From: Schoenoplectus triqueter
Taxonomy: Eukaryota > Streptophyta > Magnoliopsida > Poales > Cyperaceae
Reading direction: 5' to 3'
NCBI GenBank assembly: GCA_964058805.1
Contig: CAXKVV010001201.1
Span: 1 to 16,756, forward strand
Length of the DNA stretch: 16,756 bases
The notes beneath the pieces are model-generated. The model saw nothing but the letters and a program-made list of their open reading frames with translations, was not told the origin of the DNA and did not search any database. Position 1 is the first letter of the stretch; every line of letters begins with the position of its first letter. Shown in pieces: positions 7,273 through 16,756 of the stretch. The translations under genes and the position numbers were made by a program.

Positions 7273-7333
<61 letters not shown>
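7169..7333 (+). mobile_element. Possible short tRNA-derived SINE with (AAT)n tail
   Basis: The 104-bp body has a tRNA A-box-like TAGCTAATTAGAATGG (about 7180-7195). Some 33 bases later comes a B-box-like GAATTCAAATCC (7211-7222) inside GAGATCATGAATTCAAATCC, which resembles the GAGGTCATGGGTTCGAATCC core I associate with plant SINEs. The body ends in an (AAT)n run at 7272-7333, acting as a simple-repeat tail. No clear non-repetitive target duplication is visible because AAT repeats lie on both sides. It could be a decayed tRNA pseudogene. It is not a functional tRNA, since I cannot fold a convincing cloverleaf. Confidence 0.45.
7272..7333. repeat. (AAT)n microsatellite, second array
   Basis: About 62 bp of AAT repeats, then a degenerate GAT/AAT tract to about 7386. 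The long tyrosine run readable on the minus strand is a translation of this repeat and not a protein. Confidence 0.95.
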
Positions 7334-7611
7334 GATGATGGTAATGTTGATGGACATGGTGATGATAATGAAGATGATGATAACGACGTTGGTAACGACT
7401 TGGACCATCTTAAATTTATTTATTTTAGGAATATATACAGCTGAAATTGAACGGCCAGAGATTACAATAATATGAAAAATTAAATCACATAAGAAACAAT
7501 CAATCAACATATTGTATATTAGTACGTACATAAGTCTCATCTTCATATAAGTTATTATAACTCTCCTATACCATTCAGGAAAGTTTTATGAATTCACTTG
7601 TGAATATATTG

Positions 7612-8241
7612 TAGGTACGACTGTAATTTGTAAAAGGTTCGGATCGCTATTATCTGTCTTTATCCAGATTTGTATGTGGTTACTCGTCGAATATAGATAT
7701 GGATTTAGATAATTATTCGTTATAGATGCATACTCAGATATTTTTTATGTTGAAGGATGCGGATATGGTTTTCAATCTAAAATCATATACATTAATAATT
7801 ATCCAAATATGTATTTTACTGAAATTAGGATATTCATTTAGAGGGCTCATTATGTGTTTTTCAATCGGATTTTATGATATATATTAAAAATCCAATTAAT
7901 TCTAGAATGAATTTGAGCTCATATCTTATTCTTTTATAATGATTCATTTGTACAATTTAACTAATAATGTGATGGTATCTGTGACTAATTTTATGATTTA
8001 ATTGAACAAGCGATTCTTTTATGAAAATATTATATAATTATTTTTCAATGATATGTGTGATATTTTTATTTAATATTCAAAATATATCAATATTTGTATT
8101 GAATCCGATTAATTATATCCTATCGATATCCATATATATTCATTAATTTAGTATACTATTAGTATCCATATCCAAAAAAATTGATAGCCAAATAAAATAT
8201 GGTTTGATAACTATATGTATCTGATCGATTTACATCCCTTA
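7612..8241. mobile_element. Decayed GGATAT-rich repeat, probably an old hAT-like element
   Basis: The interior repeats GATATGGATTTAGATAATTA, GGATGCGGATATGG, ATATCCTATCGATATCC and GTATCCATATCC. The right end TTTACATCCCT resembles the terminus of the element at 15957-16550 (TTTACATCCCTA). The left edge TACGACTGTAATTTG is only weakly complementary to it, and no 8-bp flanking duplication is convincing. Boundaries are therefore approximate. Confidence 0.4.
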
Positions 8242-9300
8242 TCATGGTTAGGTGTATCTTACACATATGAAATAATAAATTTCAACCAACGTAAGTCATA
8301 TATCGTGAATCAAATGACCAAAAATGTACAGCAACACATTTTTAATGTTCTCTAATAGAAATTAAACAACATCCAATTGTTGTTTTAATTTTGAATTAAT
8401 TAATCTCAATAAGATGAGGATTCAATACTGTGAGCTTTTGTTCTACAAGATGCCACAAACTAATATTTTTATTTTTATTTTAAAATTTAAAATTTAATTT
8501 CCAAATACAAATAATTAATCTTGTTTATATTCATGGCCGATGTATGCATGTAAATTTTCATGGCCGATGAAGTTCATATATCTCATAATAGATCAAGTGA
8601 TCGTCCTCTAGAATTTTATGAAATCACGTCAATGTCAATAGAGATTCCCAATTCTTATATATCTATCTATAAATATAAATATAGTTCATAATTTGTATGA
8701 GGGGATCTTGCTTTTGTGGGTCATCCGACCCAATTCCCAAAGGTTGATTAGCGATCCCCTGGTAATAACAAATCTCATCTGGCCCATAATATTTGCATGA
8801 GGAGGAGAAGAGGCTCCCAATCAATGAAATGCAACTTTCTAGTTTATATTGCTTCTCTCATTTGGAAATTTCCGTTCCTTCTGTTTTGTGCACCTACATT
8901 TGAAACTCCAAAATGTACCATTCCCAGTTAACGGGCCTACTCATTTTGGGCCCAACACTAATTCGTAATGACATCTTCAACCGAAGGAACCCTAAATTCT
9001 TTAACTCGGAAGGAATATGCACTTGAACTGTTAATTATACGCAATAAATCAATAAATTACACGCATTTTTCCCCATAAAAGCAGAAATCATCTGTCTATT
9101 TCTATTTTTTCCATTTTCTATTTTGGAAATATCAAAGTATCAAGTCATACAACTAAAGTATCTAGCTAGGAACAAAAAGCAGATAAAATCCAGCCCTGAA
9201 CATGCTAATCTTACATAGTTTTACCCCCAAGAATATATTAGCAAAAAACATACAGCAACAAACAATCATATACATAGAAGAGAGAGGCTAAAAACTTAAA
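8242..9300. other. Intergenic DNA without a supported gene
   Basis: A 13-bp direct repeat TTCATGGCCGATG occurs at 8530-8542 and 8557-8569. Short inverted GGGGATC/GATCCCC motifs sit near 8700 and 8753, and GGCCCA-type motifs at about 8780, 8935 and 8950. None is accompanied by a coding region. The right part may include 3' untranslated sequence of the minus-strand LINE fossil that follows. Confidence 0.5.
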
Positions 9301-9400
9301 ATAAATCTACTAATCTAGTGATGAAGACAGATGTCCCTTCTGAACTTCCGCTAAATCTAGCAACACCTTCTAGAACGGTGTAGCAACTTCAAATCACTAG

Positions 9401-9880
9401 TCAGGCCTCTACAGTGGAAAAAATTGAGAAAGAACATTCAAAATAAAATGACCTAATAGAAGGAAGTGGGGTTCCTTGAAAAATAACAGAATTTTGAAGC
9501 TTCCAAAATTGCCACCCTTTACATAATAAAGAAAGTTGCCGATTAACAAGATTCAAATGTAAACTAGACTCCCACATACTATTTAAAGAATCCAAAATTT
9601 TAAAAAATACCTCTCTAGTATTATGTCTATTAAAATTGTTTTAAAAAAATAATCTAATAGAACACTGCACTAATAAATGATCAATATTTTCAAGTGAGGA
9701 ACAAAAAGCACATGATCAAGAACCTAATAACCAACCTCTCCTCACTAAAACATTTTAGTTAAAATTTTACCCTGTAAAGCTAAACAAATAAACAATTTAA
9801 TTTTAGGAGAAATCTTTAATTGCCGTTCAAAACCTACCAATGAGATCTTATCTCCCCTAAAATTAAGGAATAAGTATATG
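9401..9880 (-). pseudogene. LINE reverse-transcriptase zinc-binding (zf-RVT) domain fossil
   Basis: Read on the minus strand from about 9880 downward, the DNA gives fragments of the zinc-binding domain that follows reverse transcriptase in plant non-LTR retroelements. These are FTSYTYSLILGEIRSHW in one frame, QLKISPKIKLFICLALQGK in a second, then RRGWLLGS, CAFCSSLENIDHLLVQC and GWQFWKLQNSVIFQGTPLPS in a third. The metal-binding pattern C-x-x-C (codons at 9710-9712 and 9701-9703), H (9677-9679) and C (9662-9664) is kept. In-frame stops and at least two frame changes destroy the ORF. The last open piece spans 9595 to 9401. The polymerase and endonuclease parts are absent from the window, consistent with 5' truncation of a LINE copy. 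Assigned by motif recognition. Confidence 0.82.
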
Positions 9881-9929
9881 AAGTGAACAAATTAGAATAG
9901 ACCAGTAGATTGTAGGCACCACAAATGAC

Positions 9930-10461
9930 TATATTTGTATTGGAAGGTTAAATAGGAAAATGAGATAATATATCAAGCAAAACAGCTTTTTCACGATACA
10001 ATTGGAAAATAATACACGTTCATCTGATTTTAACACGGTTGTTGCTACTTGCTCCTGCAATTGTCTGATTATTATACGATTATTGCTCCTGCGATTGTCC
10101 GTTTTAAATTGCATTTCGTAATTTTAAATATGATAACGGGCACATAATATCTGGTAAAATGGACCCTCAAAAGCAGCTAAATATTTATCTGCTTGCCTAA
10201 TTCGAATAGCGCACATAAATATCTCCATATATTCTACTAAATCTATATAATTAAATCATCTCAATATTTTAATTTGATGGGTCTACTTTGACCACTTGCC
10301 TTAGCGGTTGTGCTGTACACATGCTACCCGTCCAGCGGAGCATGAAACAAAAAACTTGACTCATTATGTAACTTTGTTCTTTTTAAAGATTATTATTTTC
10401 AACATAGTGTCCAACACGTTTTGACATCGGCATCTTAAAATAATTGAGTGTCTGATCCAGC

Positions 10462-10502
<41 letters not shown>

Positions 10503-11397
10503 ATTTCAATGCCATAAATTTATTTTTAATTCATGTTTTAAACCTTTATAAACTCGAAAGATAGGAAAGATTGTAGGAAAGAGAAATCATGAGATGGATT
10601 ATAATTAATAAATATATGACAAGTATCTAATTAGCCTATTCGGAACTAATCCACTACAAATTATACAACTATATATTTTTTAACTCAGCCTGCTAAAATA
10701 ATTAATCTTCATCAAATGTTGTTGTCTCTAATTAAATCAACTCTCTTGGGAACATAAACTACGAATGCTTAAATTCCCTTGGCTTGCTTATGCATTTCTT
10801 GAATAAAAGGGGAACCTATTTGAATAGAAAGTGACATTTCTCGGTTCGTCAATTAGGTCCAACTTTGACGGAGAAGCGCTGATGACGAAGCTCTTTTCCT
10901 ACAAAATAACACTTCTTGGGCTCCAAAATGGTGATCTGTTACGCATTGATCTTTTCCTAAAAGTCGTGCACCTCCAAATTTTTTTATGTACTCAATACTC
11001 ATTTAATTAATTAGTTCTAGAAACTTCTGAAATATATATAAGCCTTCAGCCTAACCATTAATTCCATTAATTAAAAATAGATCTTTAGGTCTAACCATTC
11101 TATATGCAGAAACTTTTCCTCTTTTCGGCTACGTTGTCTAGTTATCTCCTTTTGATCCTTAATTTTAATGACCCATGACATGTTCAATCTAATGGATATC
11201 AATTATTGGAAGCTTCAGTTGCGTAATTTAATACTGTTTCTATTGAATGCTCTTATCTTATGGCGGTCTAGATGGGGTCCACCTTTGTAGCTTATATATA
11301 TCATTGGTTTGCTGCTCATGTATCTTTAGGAGTTAGGACCATTACTTAAGTTAATTAATTAATTATCACATAAACTCGAATTCTTATAAGATTTCAC
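9930..11397. other. Intergenic DNA, nothing recognised apart from an (AT)n run
   Basis: The minus-strand frame at 9929-10114 has no family motif and only arises between stops in AT-rich DNA. The remainder shows no coding stretch, RNA gene or terminal inverted repeat that I could support. Confidence 0.5.
10463..10498. repeat. (AT)n microsatellite
   Basis: About 36 bp of uninterrupted alternating TA. Confidence 0.95.
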
Positions 11398-11405
11398 ATC
11401 TTTTC

Positions 11406-11614
11406 TAGAGATGAAAAAAATCAATCCGATCAGACAAACTCCCTCGATCCAATCTGATTTTACTTTATACAAAACTCAAACTAACACGATCCGATCTGAG
11501 ATCAAATAATCTGCAACGCAAATAAAATCAATTTAAGATCTAAAAAAAATCTAACATTTAAATTAACTCAACTCGAACAAAATCCGACCCATCCGGGCCC
11601 AATTGCCACCTCTA
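11406..11614. mobile_element. Short hAT-like MITE, 209 bp (GGGTCGGAT family)
   Basis: Ends are TAGAGATGAAAA and, reverse-complemented from the right, TAGAGGTGGCAA. Flanking 8-mers ATCTTTTC (11398-11405) and CTCTTTCC (11615-11622) agree at 6/8 positions, as expected of an old hAT duplication. Subterminal motifs are CGATCCGATCTGA on the left and AATCCGACCCATCCGGGCCC on the right. No coding sequence. Confidence 0.65.
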
Positions 11615-11622
11615 CTCTTTCC

Positions 11623-12747
11623 ACAATTCTAATGCTTATAAAAATCCGTTTTTTAAAATATGAAGTTAAAATACAATAAATTATCAATTTAACATTGGTA
11701 GGGGTTTATTTTAGCTCAAGATTGATGATGTCAAATCAGTGAGATTTAAAATATTATAGTTTTAATGGTCATTCTTCAAATTTGACTCTACAAATTTTTA
11801 GTAACTACTACATAATACATATAAGTACATACTAGATATAGTATGTTTCAGAAAAAAAGTTTCATATAAGTGAACTAATTAATACTTATTTTAACCAAGA
11901 AATTCTTGTCTTAAATAAAAATCAATGATTAGTAACTTTTTGTGTAAGTTATAACTGTATAAATGGTTGAAATAACAATTACATTTGTATTATTATGCTG
12001 TGCTTTATTTTTATTTTTATTCTTTATAACCTTGTCGAAAAGTATTAGCAAGAGAAATTAAAATAGTTGTAGAAAAAATATATGTTCATAATTTTTAATT
12101 ATCATCAAACGAAAATAATTTTATTTCTGCTGTGAAGTGTGGGTCCCAGCCCTAGTTTCAGTAGTCTTTCAATAAATATGCTTAGCATATATTGATTTGT
12201 AGGGTGCTCCTGTTTATTGTTTAGCTAGGCACATGTAGTTATATAGTTGTTACCTGATAATTACTTACAATTTGTTTTCCGGCCTTTTTAAAAAGATATA
12301 TTTATGGATCTATAAGGACCATACTGCATGTTACTAATTTTGGATTTAGCTTCAGGAACTTAAAGTGGGGAAAATATACTACATACTTCCAATTTGCCAT
12401 ATTCTGTTGATAACTTTGCAAATGAAGAAATTATTCTTAGTTCTCATGTTTTGTTTAACTTCTAAAATTTTGAAAATGCTAAAATTTGTCATGAAAATTA
12501 TTTATATCTATATATGTTTACATCTCGTGTAAAAAATGTTATCATTTTTGTGAAGGACCATTCTTAAAATATAAATTAAAGACGATAATAATAAAAGATA
12601 AAAATATTTTTCACATTTAACAAAAAACATCTTTTTTATTATTTATGTCAGAAACGCAAATAAAGAGCGAATAAGAGGTTGCAGTTTATCATTTCTCTTA
12701 AGTCTTACGTCATAACATAGCAACTTTGAGTTCTTCTTCTGGAGAGG
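11623..12747. other. AT-rich intergenic DNA, nothing recognised
   Basis: No motif-bearing open frame, transposon terminus or RNA gene could be supported on either strand. Confidence 0.5.
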
Positions 12748-12755
12748 GGATCGGT

Positions 12756-13051
12756 TATGGGTGTGGATTGTTGACTCGATCTGATTCAATTTCGATTCGA
12801 TGCGATATGATATGAAGATAAATGGGTTGAGTATGAGTTTATTTTTTTGATTTTAATTGGATTAAGGTCAACCCAATCCGACCTGATTAATTATATATTT
12901 TAAAGCATTTTTATGATTTAGTACAAATTAACATTTCAATATAGACTAATTATACATTAATTAAGATTAATTAATCTTAATAATAAAATAATAGAATAAT
13001 AGAACCCGACCCGAACATGACCTGACCCGACCCGACACATTGACACCCCTA
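12756..13051. mobile_element. hAT-like MITE, 296 bp (GGGTCGGGTC family)
   Basis: Left end TATGGGTGTGGAT matches the reverse complement of the right end, TAGGGGTGTCAAT, at 10/13 positions. Flanks GGATCGGT (12748-12755) and GGACCAGT (13052-13059) agree at 6/8. The right subterminal part is a run of CCCGACCCGA units, and the left has ACTCGATCTGATTC. The interior is AT-rich and non-coding. It is a widely dispersed type of plant non-autonomous hAT (family knowledge). Confidence 0.72.
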
Positions 13052-13087
13052 GGACCAGTTAATGGTGGAGTAGTGATTACTTTGAAC

Positions 13088-13544
13088 TAGGGATCATCAC
13101 TATTCTATTATTTTTCTTGTTCCGAACTGAATCCGATCCGATTACATTCGGGTCAAAATTTTTTGACCCATAACCGGCTTGACCAAGTTACGGGTCGATC
13201 CAACCCGATTCTTGTAAAATAATTAAATATTTTTATATATTTTAAGTAACTAAATTTTAATTAATTATTTTTATATACTTTATGTAATTAAATATTAATT
13301 AATTTAAAATTAATATTAATTAGTATATAATTATTATATATTTAAGCTTTAATTAATATTAAATTACAAAATTATTTAAAAAAATATAATTAATTAGATA
13401 AGGTCGGATTGATCTGAACCCGATCCGACCCATTCGGGTAAAAAAAAATTTATATCCGATTTATTTATTTTTGAATTATATCAAGTCAGATTGAGTTCAA
13501 ATCAAATTAGTTTACGTCGATTGGACGGATAATTAATACCCCTA
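13088..13544. mobile_element. hAT-like non-autonomous element, 457 bp (GGGTCGGAT family)
   Basis: Terminal TAGGGATCATCACTATTC matches the reverse complement of the right end, TAGGGGTATTAATTATCC, at 12/18. TTTGAAC flanks both sides (13081-13087 and 13545-13551), a 7-bp duplication probably reduced from 8. Subterminal GATCCGATCC, CATTCGGGTC and CGATCCGACCC motifs occur in both halves, and 13150-13169 is a 9-bp-stem palindrome GGGTCAAAA/TTTTGACCC. The interior is extremely AT-rich and non-coding. It lies about 36 bp from the preceding element. Confidence 0.75.
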
Positions 13545-13551
13545 TTTGAAC

Positions 13552-14370
13552 CTTCCCAGTACCTAGTATTTCGAATTGACTAGAGGTCTAAGTCAAGAGA
13601 TCTAGATTTTCTTTACTAAGGAAATTTGTGTGCATCTGTGTGTGACACTCAAAACTATTTAAATTTAAATTATATATAGTCGTTGCCCAGATCAGGAAGA
13701 AAAAACGTGGTCGGTATCGACTTTTTTTTCTTTTTTCAAATGACTCATATGGATCAGCTCAAGATTGTTATATGATAACTACTACTTATTTACGTACTTA
13801 ATTGTTGGATGGAAATATAATGCCCACTTTGAACAAAAAATCGAAGATATCATCAAGAGAGTCCCAGAATTTTTATTTGTTACAAAATTTGCCTTTTATA
13901 ATTTTTAATTTTGACAATTACTCCTCTCATTCCTCATGACTTTGCAATTATTGACACATATCTTGCAAATTAGTTTAATATTTACAATTGTATACCCGTG
14001 ATAAACTTATCATTTATTTATAATTTCTTCTGAGGAAAATGTTTTGATGATTTTTATCACTAATAATGCTCATTGTACTATTATATTTTATAAAAAAATC
14101 AATACCAAAAATTACAAAAAATACAATAGCAAATATATCATGTATTGCGAATATATAATGAGGCTCCAACAATTAATACAATAACTCAGGATATCACAAT
14201 CATTTTATAGTTCAAAATTGTGCAACAAACTCCAAACTTACTATCACAGGGAAGTTTTTTTTTTTATATTACGTGGCATTAGAAAAATAACAAACTGAAG
14301 GAATATTTTTCCTCTCGAGAGCTCAATCAACCGAGTCAAAATTTAAATGTTTCTGATACTAAAAACTTAT
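13552..14370. other. AT-rich intergenic DNA, nothing recognised
   Basis: No coding, RNA or transposon signature that I could support. Confidence 0.5.
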
Positions 14371-14371
14371 A

Positions 14372-14661
14372 CTGTGGTCCAAAAAGAATAGAAGAGAGGA
14401 CGGAATCCGAGAGAAAACATAACCAAGTAAAATTCTATTTGTTTAAATAAATTTACTTGCTTCATAACAATATAATTAAGCAAACAATCAATTAAAAGAA
14501 AAGAAGATGAGAGGAGAGATGACGTAAAATTTTCTACACAAGTTTCATCAATATTTTATCTCCAAATTGGAGTGTATATAAAATTCTATTCTTCCCCTCT
14601 CAACCCGTTCCTTTTCCCTTCCATTTCTTCTCTCCTCCTGTTCTGTTTATGTGGACCACAG
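14372..14661. mobile_element. MITE-like unit with CTGTGGTCC termini, about 290 bp
   Basis: CTGTGGTCC at 14372-14380 is the exact reverse complement of GGACCACAG at 14653-14661. Subterminal sequence is purine-rich on the left (GAATAGAAGAGAGGA) and pyrimidine-rich on the right (CTTCTCTCCTCCTG), also roughly complementary. Flanking trinucleotides ATA and TTA are only a 2/3 match, so a PIF/Harbinger-like 3-bp duplication is possible but unproven. The interior contains CAAGTAAA...TTTACTTG (about 14426-14459), a short hairpin. Confidence 0.55.
14571..14640 (+). promoter_or_regulatory. Promoter-like TATATAA plus pyrimidine tract
   Basis: GTATATAAAA at about 14574-14583 is followed by a C/T-rich tract to about 14640, the arrangement of many plant core promoters. 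The next ATG (about 14649) opens only a 43-codon frame without recognised motifs. It lies inside the CTGTGGTCC-bounded unit, so it may simply be repeat sequence. Confidence 0.25.
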
Positions 14662-15196
14662 TTAGCGCAAATATAACATACAACTTTCTTTGTTGTTGGT
14701 ACCCAAAATCTCACGAAATGACATATCAACGCGATATGTACCAACGTTTAATTGTTTTTAAGATAATTAATTTTAATTGACTAACTATTAATAAAAAAAC
14801 GAAAAGAAATATCCCTTGACAAGAATAGTTGAGATTTGTCCCGATAATATAGTTCTCAAATAAATAATTAATAATATAAAATTTTGCGACACAATATTTT
14901 TAAATGTTAAATAATAACGATAATAATTAATATTATTATAATAAATATAATTAAACACATAATAATCTATAAAGAATTATAAAAAATTAAATCATTTTAA
15001 GAGTTAAATTTCACCTTAAGTATATTACATACATTACTTTAAATGAGGAGAGAGAACTTATTTTATATGAACCATTAGATTTAAGTAGATGAAAGGACTT
15101 AAATAAAATTAATGTTAATGAAAAGTGATAATGTGGCGTGCTTGAAAAACTTAAAAATTTAATCATTTTCATGTATTAAAAATTCATTTCGAAGTA
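14662..15196. other. AT-rich intergenic DNA, nothing recognised
   Basis: No gene, RNA or repeat terminus supported. Confidence 0.5.
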
Positions 15197-15204
15197 CTGG
15201 ACTA

Positions 15205-15867
15205 TAGGGTAATGATAAACGTATCAGATACATATACACATATGTGTACACATGGATATGAATACGTATCCGTGTCTGAACGTGTCTGCACATGACATGT
15301 TCATATGTCACACGTGCCGTGTTGTTAAACGTGCGTGATCAACATATGAATAATCTCGACATGCCTAAATACACACGTCTAAGACATTGAACATGAACAC
15401 GCACGTCTAAAACGTGTACGCACACGTATAGCACGTATAAAATATTTCAGCATATCAGACTTTTGAAATATTTATGTGATTAAAAATTTAGTTTAATACT
15501 GAAGTAAGATATCAAAATTATTCTAACATGTATGATATTTTTGAATATAGTACGTCAATTTTATTTTTTGTAATCAAGACTAATCTATTTTTTTTATTTT
15601 TCTTATATATTTCTCCAATTTTATTTAGAATTTATGAAATTTATAAGTACTACAAGTGCTGACACGACTCCAACACCTATAAATACGAACACATTTAACA
15701 CAACGTGCTAGATGTGTCACATATTTTAGACGTGCGTGTTTGAATTTTTAAATGTTTGACACATTAAAACACGCACGTTTAAATAAGTAAATACATATTG
15801 ATACAACACGTTTCGTGTCAAACACGTTATATATTCGTACGTGACATATAAATTTATCAATACCCTA
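15205..15867. mobile_element. hAT-like element with ACGTG-rich subterminal arrays, 663 bp
   Basis: Left TAGGGTAATGATAAACGTAT matches the reverse complement of the right end, TAGGGTATTGATAAATTTAT, at 17/20. Flanking 8-mers CTGGACTA (15197-15204) and CTGCACTT (15868-15875) agree at 6/8. Both ends are packed with ACGTG/CACGT/ACACG units (for example ACGTGTCTGCACATG, AACACGCACGTCTAAAACGT, and AACACGTTTCGTGTCAAACA). The centre (about 15450-15640) is AT-rich and non-coding. The plan of a terminal repeat, a dense subterminal motif array and an AT-rich core resembles the 2824-3667 element but with a different motif. Confidence 0.72.
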
Positions 15868-15956
15868 CTGCACTTGTTCCTGCAGGGTGGCAGGGCCTCT
15901 TTGTCTGCTTGTTAATTTCATTTCTTTGGTAACCGGCATGTTGCCTCACTTGCACT

Positions 15957-16550
15957 TAGGGCTGTAAATGGAATAAATTCGAAATAAATTGTGCTGAAAA
16001 CATATTCATACGTATTCACTTTTTATTTGACGGATAACAATATGATACGATTATAAATATTAAATGGATATTAAAATTTAAAATCAAATTAATCTTAAAC
16101 TAATAGAGATACAAAATAAATGTTTAATGGATATATTAAATAGAAGCCAAAAGTCAAAACTAAATCATCCTTAAACTAATACGGATACAAAATAGATATT
16201 TAATGGATACGGATTTTGTGATAGATATGGAATAAAAAATAATTTATATTATTAATAGCTATGCATATATAATAAAAGAAGTACTTATATTAACTGTAAG
16301 TATTTGCAATACGTATATTTGTATAATAATATTATTGTATATAAATAAAAATATTGACAAATAATGCTATTTTGGATACATATAATAGAATCTAAAATTA
16401 AATTCATATCTATATCCGCATAATTTCTTATGGATATGAATCAGATATGAATACGGATAATTAATATTCGAATCAAATTATATATATTTGAATAATTTTT
16501 AAATACGGAACCAAAAGGAGTGAATATTATTTGTTCCATTTACATCCCTA
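15957..16550. mobile_element. hAT-like element, 594 bp (GGATACGGAT family)
   Basis: Left TAGGGCTGTAAATGGAATAA matches the reverse complement of the right end, TAGGGATGTAAATGGAACAA, at 18/20. The flanks CTTGCACT (15949-15956) and CTTGCATT (16551-16558) agree at 7/8, a good hAT-length duplication. The interior repeats GGATATGAATCAGATATGAA and ACGGATA-type motifs. An internal pair, TTAAACTAATAGAGATACAA (about 16094) and TTAAACTAATACGGATACAA (about 16172), forms a direct repeat. No coding sequence. Confidence 0.82.
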
Positions 16551-16558
16551 CTTGCATT

Positions 16559-16756
16559 ACGTTCGGATAGCACAGAGTGAAAGAGAAAAAAAAAGGAAAT
16601 GGAACGTAAAGAAAATAGTTAGTTATCCTAATTTATATTTTTTTAGTAATTAATATTTATTACAATTCAATTAAAAAAAATAACAAAATATAAATTTTAA
16701 TGCCTCATTTGGATGAAGATCGGAGGGGAAGCGGAAGGAAAAGCTTCCATTATTAA
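16559..16756. other. Right-edge sequence, unassigned
   Basis: A purine-rich stretch at about 16581-16610, AT-rich DNA, and a GC-richer end (GGATGAAGATCGGAGGGGAA) that runs off the window. The last part could be the start of another repeat or a gene flank. It cannot be judged here. Confidence 0.3.

Noticed and set aside
7250..7546. Minus-strand frame with a long tyrosine run
   Set aside because: It is the translation of the (AAT)n microsatellite.
8696..8757. Small transposon bounded by GGGGATC/GATCCCC
   Set aside because: The inverted match is only about 8 bp and no target duplication was seen, so chance is likely.
14649..14780. 43-codon frame after the promoter-like motif
   Set aside because: Too short, no motif, and it starts inside the right terminal repeat of the MITE-like unit.

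Overview
The window reads as nuclear DNA of a flowering plant. It is strongly AT-rich and almost gene-free. It holds plant-type non-autonomous transposons, a plant LINE zinc-knuckle fossil, a SINE-like unit, and one plant peptide-hormone gene. The species cannot be fixed from the sequence; the LINE fossil resembles monocot copies as I remember them, but this is weak evidence.

Only one intact protein gene is supported: a 91-residue CLE peptide precursor on the minus strand (4691-4966), ending in RQIPSSPDPLHN-R. From memory of the family, it is closest to the CLE43/CLE27 type. Its leader lies at about 4967-5245. It is pyrimidine-rich on the coding strand, contains a GAAA/TTTC microsatellite, and carries a 12-codon upstream ORF. 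That uORF overlaps the CLE start and ends at an ATGA that includes the CLE Met7 codon. A 9-bp hairpin lies downstream of the stop.

Almost everything else recognisable is transposon-derived. 2816-3675 is an 844-bp hAT-type element with a perfect 8-bp target duplication, GC- and CpG-rich subterminal arrays, and a frameshifted transposase remnant. It abuts a long foldback MITE (3679-4071). A second foldback element sits in a TA tract (5808-6175). (AAT)n arrays bracket a SINE-like unit (7083-7333). 7612-8241 is a decayed GGATAT-rich repeat, and 9401-9880 is a LINE reverse-transcriptase zinc-domain fossil on the minus strand. From 11.4 kb on come five more hAT-like elements with recognisable 7-8 bp duplications (11406-11614, 12756-13051, 13088-13544, 15205-15867, 15957-16550) and a MITE-like unit with a promoter-like interior (14372-14661).

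The intervening stretches (1-990, 1048-2310, 4072-4595, 6190-7080, 8242-9300, 9930-11397, 11623-12747, 13552-14370, 14662-15196) show no supported gene. There is no operon-like organisation. The functional unit is the CLE gene, with old and younger insertions on both sides. I do not see a new defence or enzymatic system. The points most worth following are the CLE uORF arrangement and the hAT subterminal repeat arrays.
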